DNA of 64,000 nt from G965216905 sp965216905 (GTDB taxonomy: Bacteria > Actinomycetota > Acidimicrobiia > Spongiisociales > ZC4RG35): assembly GCA_965216905.1 (NCBI GenBank), contig OZ244213.1:2418001-2482000 (forward strand), read 5' to 3'. This document shows positions 60,968 to 64,000 of this stretch, in pieces. The notes under the pieces were generated by a model that was not told the DNA's origin, made no database searches, and worked only from the letters and a program-made list of their open reading frames with translations. Position 1 is the first letter of the stretch. The number at the start of each line of letters is the position of its first letter. The position numbers were made by a program, and so were the translations under genes.

Positions 60968-61851
60968 CCGTGCCTCGATGCGGTGTCTTGTTGGGTGCCG
61001 GCGATGGCGACGACCCGGTGGCGATCGCCCGGCGGGCGGAGCACCTGGGCTTCGAGGCGTTCTTCGTGCCGGATCACTTCAACGCAATCCCTGCCCCGAT
61101 CCCGACCCTTGGCGCGGTTGCGGCCGCCACCGGACTCACGGTGGGGTCCTACATGCTCGCCAACGACCTCCGCCATCCGGCGGTCGTGGCACGTGATATC
61201 GCCACGCTCGACCGGCTGAGCGGCGGGCGGGCGGTGCTCGGTCTCGGTGCCGGCTGGATGGACATCGACTACGCCGCCATCGGAGCCGCGGTGCCGCCCT
61301 TCGGCGAGCGGCTCGAGCGTCTGGCGGAAGCGGTGGAGGTCATCCGCGCCGTGTGGAAGGGTGCGCCTCATCACGGGGTGCACTACTCCGCCGATCCCGG
61401 TACGACCATCCGGCCCGTGTCGCCCACCGGACCGGCCGTCATAGTGGGCGGGGGCGGGCCGAGGATGTTGGAGGCCGCCGCCCGGATGGCGGACGTCGTC
61501 TCGGTGGGCGTGCCGCTCAACACCACGGGTCGACAGGGTCTGTTGACCAGGGTGGCGAACGCCACGTTCCAGGACCTGGAGCAGCGGGTCGAGCTGGTTC
61601 GACGTCACGGAGGTGATCGTCTCGACATGTTGGTGTTCCGGGTGTCCACCGATCCGGCGGAAGTCGCCCATGCCTTCGAGGCGACACCGGAGCAGGTGAC
61701 GGCGAGCCCCTACCTGTTGGGCGGCACCCTCGAGGAGATACGAGCAGGTATCGATCGGCTCGCCGGGTTGGGTTTCGAGTCCCTGGTGGTGCGGGTCGCA
61801 GACATGGAGACGGTGGCCGCGGCGCTCGGGCGGGTGGAGGTGCGCCGATGA
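60964..61851 (+). CDS. LLM-class flavin-dependent oxidoreductase (luciferase-like)
   Basis: A 295-aa TIM-barrel protein of the bacterial luciferase superfamily, which uses F420 or FMN. The landmarks are the N-terminal GFEAFFVPDHF, RLSGGRAVLGLGAGW and P-A-V-I-V-G-G-G-G segments, most like the F420-dependent subgroup common in actinobacteria. ATG 60964 overlaps the small-subunit stop (ATGA), so it is part of the same translational chain. It may act as a reductase or monooxygenase on the pathway intermediate; the substrate is unknown. Confidence 0.87.
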   Translation: MTVPRCGVLLGAGDGDDPVAIARRAEHLGFEAFFVPDHFNAIPAPIPTLGAVAAATGLTVGSYMLANDLRHPAVVARDIATLDRLSGGRAVLGLGAGWMDIDYAAIGAAVPPFGERLERLAEAVEVIRAVWKGAPHHGVHYSADPGTTIRPVSPTGPAVIVGGGGPRMLEAAARMADVVSVGVPLNTTGRQGLLTRVANATFQDLEQRVELVRRHGGDRLDMLVFRVSTDPAEVAHAFEATPEQVTASPYLLGGTLEEIRAGIDRLAGLGFESLVVRVADMETVAAALGRVEVRR

Positions 61852-61933
61852 GCGCGCCGGATCGACCCTTGTGTGCCGGACGGGCGATCCGGATAATCGG
61901 AACAGAGGTCGCGGCGAGGAAGGAGCGGACGAC

Positions 61934-63175
61934 ATGGTGATGGAGGAACGGCGGACGGTCCGAATCCAGCCGCCCGAGATTGCCGAGAAGGCGGAGAACC
62001 TGGGGCGTCCCGATTGGACCAAGTGGCCGGTGTACGACGAGGCGGCGGCCGGACTTCGGAACTACTGGTACCCGGTGATGTGGTCCAACCAGCTGAAGGA
62101 CACGAAGCCGCAGGCGATCAAGCTGTGTGGCGAGAACATCATGGTCATGCGGGACAAGGGTGCCGTGCACGCCCTGCACGACCGCTGCCCGCATCGCGGG
62201 GTGCCGCTCTCGCTCGGGATTCAGGAGTTCGAAGGCACGATCACCTGCCCCTATCACGCCTGGACCTTCGATCTCGACGATGGTGACCTGGTGGCGGTCA
62301 TCACCGACGGCCCCGACTCGCCCATCTGTGGCAAGGCGGCGGTGAAGACCTACCCGACTGCCGAGATGCTCGGCATGGTGTGGGTGTACGTGGGGGAAGA
62401 GGAGCCACCGCCACCCGAGACCGCGCTGCCCGAAGAACTCCGTGACAACGTGACGTTCGTGATGGGTGGCCGGATCGCCGACCGCGAGGGCAACTGGAGG
62501 CTGGCCGCCGAGAACGGGTTCGACGAGGGTCATGCCAAGTACCTGCATCGCACGTCGACGTGGCGCACGTTCAAGGCGATGCCCACCTGGAACATCACCA
62601 AGATCATTCCCGAGGGTCGGTGGATCTTCCGTCAGCAGCAGGAGGTGCATTGGAAGGCACATTTCCCTGGCCTCGGCGACTGGTCGAACATCAAATGGTG
62701 GAAGCTCCGTCCGAGGAAGTACGACCCCGACGCTCCTCAGCTCGGCAACACGGGCGGCGCCGAGAAGGCCGACGCCCACATCGTCGCCCAGGCATTTCCG
62801 GGCTTTGCCTCGATCACGGTGCCGGGCGTCTTGCGAATCGCCTACCCCAAGTTCATCCACTACGAGTTCTACGTCCCGAAGGACGAGGACTGGCACCGCT
62901 ATGTCGGCGTCATGGTCCGGTTCGTGTCCGGATGGCGGTCGTGGTTGTTCCGCCTGAAGTACTGGGCGCTGATCCGGCCCCACTTCCACGGCAACTTCTC
63001 CAATCTCGATGCCTGGATGGTCGAAGCGACCGATGCGCCTCCCGAGCGCCTCTACCGGCCCGACTCGTCACTGCTCGCGTGGCGCCGTCTGGTCGAGAAG
63101 ACCAAGAAGGGCAAGGAGGTCACCGAGGCGGTCCGTGAGGCATCCGCCGAGGTGGCCGGGGTGGGAGACGAATAG
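61934..63175 (+). CDS. Rieske non-haem iron oxygenase, CarAa/OMO-like
   Basis: Oxygenase component of 413 aa. The Rieske cluster ligands are Cys85-x-His87 (CPHRG) and Cys105-x-x-His108 (CPYHAW). The mononuclear iron site shows Asn194, Asp197, His200 and His205 (ENGFDEGHAKYLH). The N-terminal NYWYPVMWSNQL and overall pattern recall carbazole dioxygenase CarAa and 2-oxoquinoline 8-monooxygenase, which act on fused or N-containing rings as homo-oligomers. ATG 61934 has GGAAGGAG upstream. No reductase or ferredoxin gene is in the window; they may lie beyond the right edge. The stop shares a base with the next start. Confidence 0.9.
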   Translation: MVMEERRTVRIQPPEIAEKAENLGRPDWTKWPVYDEAAAGLRNYWYPVMWSNQLKDTKPQAIKLCGENIMVMRDKGAVHALHDRCPHRGVPLSLGIQEFEGTITCPYHAWTFDLDDGDLVAVITDGPDSPICGKAAVKTYPTAEMLGMVWVYVGEEEPPPPETALPEELRDNVTFVMGGRIADREGNWRLAAENGFDEGHAKYLHRTSTWRTFKAMPTWNITKIIPEGRWIFRQQQEVHWKAHFPGLGDWSNIKWWKLRPRKYDPDAPQLGNTGGAEKADAHIVAQAFPGFASITVPGVLRIAYPKFIHYEFYVPKDEDWHRYVGVMVRFVSGWRSWLFRLKYWALIRPHFHGNFSNLDAWMVEATDAPPERLYRPDSSLLAWRRLVEKTKKGKEVTEAVREASAEVAGVGDE

Positions 63176-64000
63176 TGCTGACCAGGCCGGACAAGCCCGA
63201 ATCCAAGTTCCTGGAGGCGCTGGGGCACAAGCTTCACTATCTGGCGATGGGTGATGGCGAGGGCATCCCGATCGTCTTCCTGCATGGTGGGGGCCCGGGG
63301 TGCACCGGCTGGTCGGATTTCGGGGTCTGTGCCCCGCACATGGATCGCCGCAAGCTGTACCTGTTCGACCTCCTGCAGTACGGACTGTCGGACAAACCAG
63401 ACATCGATGGTCCGGTGTGGTCGACCCACGCCGCCATCTATGCGGACGCCATCCGCACGCTTGGGCTGGAGCGAGCACACCTCGTCTGTAACTCGTGGGG
63501 AGGGGCGGGAGCGCTGGCGATGGGCATCGAACACCCCGACGTGGTGGCGAGTCTCGTGATCACCGGCTCGATGCCGGTGCAACGAGGCCCCTTTGGGCCA
63601 CTCATCGACCACTCGTGGCGAGGACGCTTCGCCCGGCTCGACTATTACGGCGGCGACGGACCCACGTGGGAGAAGATGCGGGCGCTGATCGCCCGTTTCG
63701 AATGGTACGACCAGTCGAAGATCCCCGACGAGACGGTGACGATGCGCTACGAGCAGAGTCTCGATCCGGGGGAGATGCGACTCGGGCTCGCCATCGATGA
63801 ACGAGGAACGATGCAGGACATCGGGAGCCGGCTCGGTGAGATCGAAGCCCCCACCCTGTTCGTGTGGGGGATGGAGGACGACTTCCTCGGTCCCGAGTAT
63901 CCGCTGTCGCTGGCGGCGGCGATGCAACGGGGGAACCTGGTCGTGATGGACCGGTCGTCTCATCATCTCCAGGAGGAACGTCCGCTCGAGTATGCGCTCG
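63175..64000 (+). CDS. Alpha/beta hydrolase, C-C bond hydrolase-like (partial, runs off the window)
   Basis: At least 275 residues are visible; the frame is open at the window end. Oxyanion-region HGGGPG is at 37-42 (GGGPGCTGWSDF), the nucleophile Ser107 in CNSWGG, the acid in VWGMEDDFLGP and the base His in SSHHLQEERP, so nearly the whole protein is present. HGGGPG with N-S-x-G-G is typical of meta-cleavage-product hydrolases (BphD, MhpC, CarC), which cut a ring-opened C-C bond; here Cys precedes Asn-Ser where Gly is usual. It starts at GTG 63175, sharing one base with the Rieske stop. A role after ring cleavage is inferred; no ring-cleavage dioxygenase is seen here. Confidence 0.85.
   Translation, partial: MLTRPDKPESKFLEALGHKLHYLAMGDGEGIPIVFLHGGGPGCTGWSDFGVCAPHMDRRKLYLFDLLQYGLSDKPDIDGPVWSTHAAIYADAIRTLGLERAHLVCNSWGGAGALAMGIEHPDVVASLVITGSMPVQRGPFGPLIDHSWRGRFARLDYYGGDGPTWEKMRALIARFEWYDQSKIPDETVTMRYEQSLDPGEMRLGLAIDERGTMQDIGSRLGEIEAPTLFVWGMEDDFLGPEYPLSLAAAMQRGNLVVMDRSSHHLQEERPLEYAL

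Overview
The window is about 64 kb of high-GC chromosomal DNA packed with genes. The gene content points to an actinobacterium: rph-rdgB beside an Rv1339-like metallo-beta-lactamase-fold protein, tig-clpP-clpX, valS-folC-ndk, mreBCD-mrdA-rodA, and RNase E/G-rplU-rpmA-obgE-proB. Cysteine-containing SLH repeats and Thr-rich LPFTG-anchored surface proteins suggest a deep-branching lineage such as Acidimicrobiia. That placement is inference from gene content; there is no rRNA gene here to confirm it. Many start codons are GTG, and many neighbouring genes overlap as ATGA, GTGA or TGATG. At least six genes have a TANNNT -10 box only 6-8 nt before the start codon, so leaderless transcription looks common.

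Layout. 0.1-9.7 kb: a secreted SLH-repeat protein, a PD-(D/E)XK-like protein with an altered catalytic motif, a two-component pair, an acyl-CoA dehydrogenase, DUF983, pdxH, an MBL-fold protein, rph and rdgB. 9.7-10.5 kb: six tRNA genes (Pro on the minus strand, then Lys, Leu, Gly, Arg, His). 10.7-14.1 kb: tig, clpP, clpX. 14.4-17.0 kb: two paralogous LPFTG surface proteins, the second behind a long, highly foldable leader. 17.1-21.4 kb: valS, folC, ndk. 21.5-28.1 kb: a Tat-exported M23 peptidase and the rod-shape operon mreB-mreC-mreD-mrdA-rodA. 28.1-33.9 kb: tdk, RNase E/G with a 470-nt leader, rplU, rpmA, obgE, proB.

33.9-40.4 kb (minus strand): two complete Trk/Ktr-type potassium uptake systems back to back, including a 42-codon membrane micro-ORF wedged between trkA and trkH. 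40.5-43.6 kb: a MoxR ATPase, a VWA protein, a lone receiver domain and a small conserved-looking ORF. 43.7-45.7 kb: a normal GAPDH translationally coupled to a GAPDH paralogue whose catalytic Cys is Asn. 45.9-51.9 kb: an LhgO-like oxidase, a threonine-synthase-family enzyme, two membrane proteins and an aldehyde dehydrogenase. 52.0-53.7 kb: a degenerate M23 protein whose frame runs into nadD, then nadD, rsfS and tRNA-Ala.

53.9-54.7 kb: an orphan ribbon-helix-helix antitoxin-like gene with a double palindrome over its start, and a Nudix gene. 54.7-64.0 kb: a catabolic region. A minus-strand acyl-CoA synthetase and PaaX-type regulator diverge from an overlapping plus-strand operon encoding a three-subunit molybdenum hydroxylase, an LLM flavin oxidoreductase, a CarAa-like Rieske oxygenase and a C-C-bond-hydrolase-like alpha/beta hydrolase that runs off the end. 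This operon is the best candidate for an undescribed pathway, probably hydroxylation and ring opening of an aromatic or N-heteroaromatic compound. The GAPDH/pseudo-GAPDH pair and the trkA-trkH micro-ORF are the best candidates for undescribed protein partnerships.
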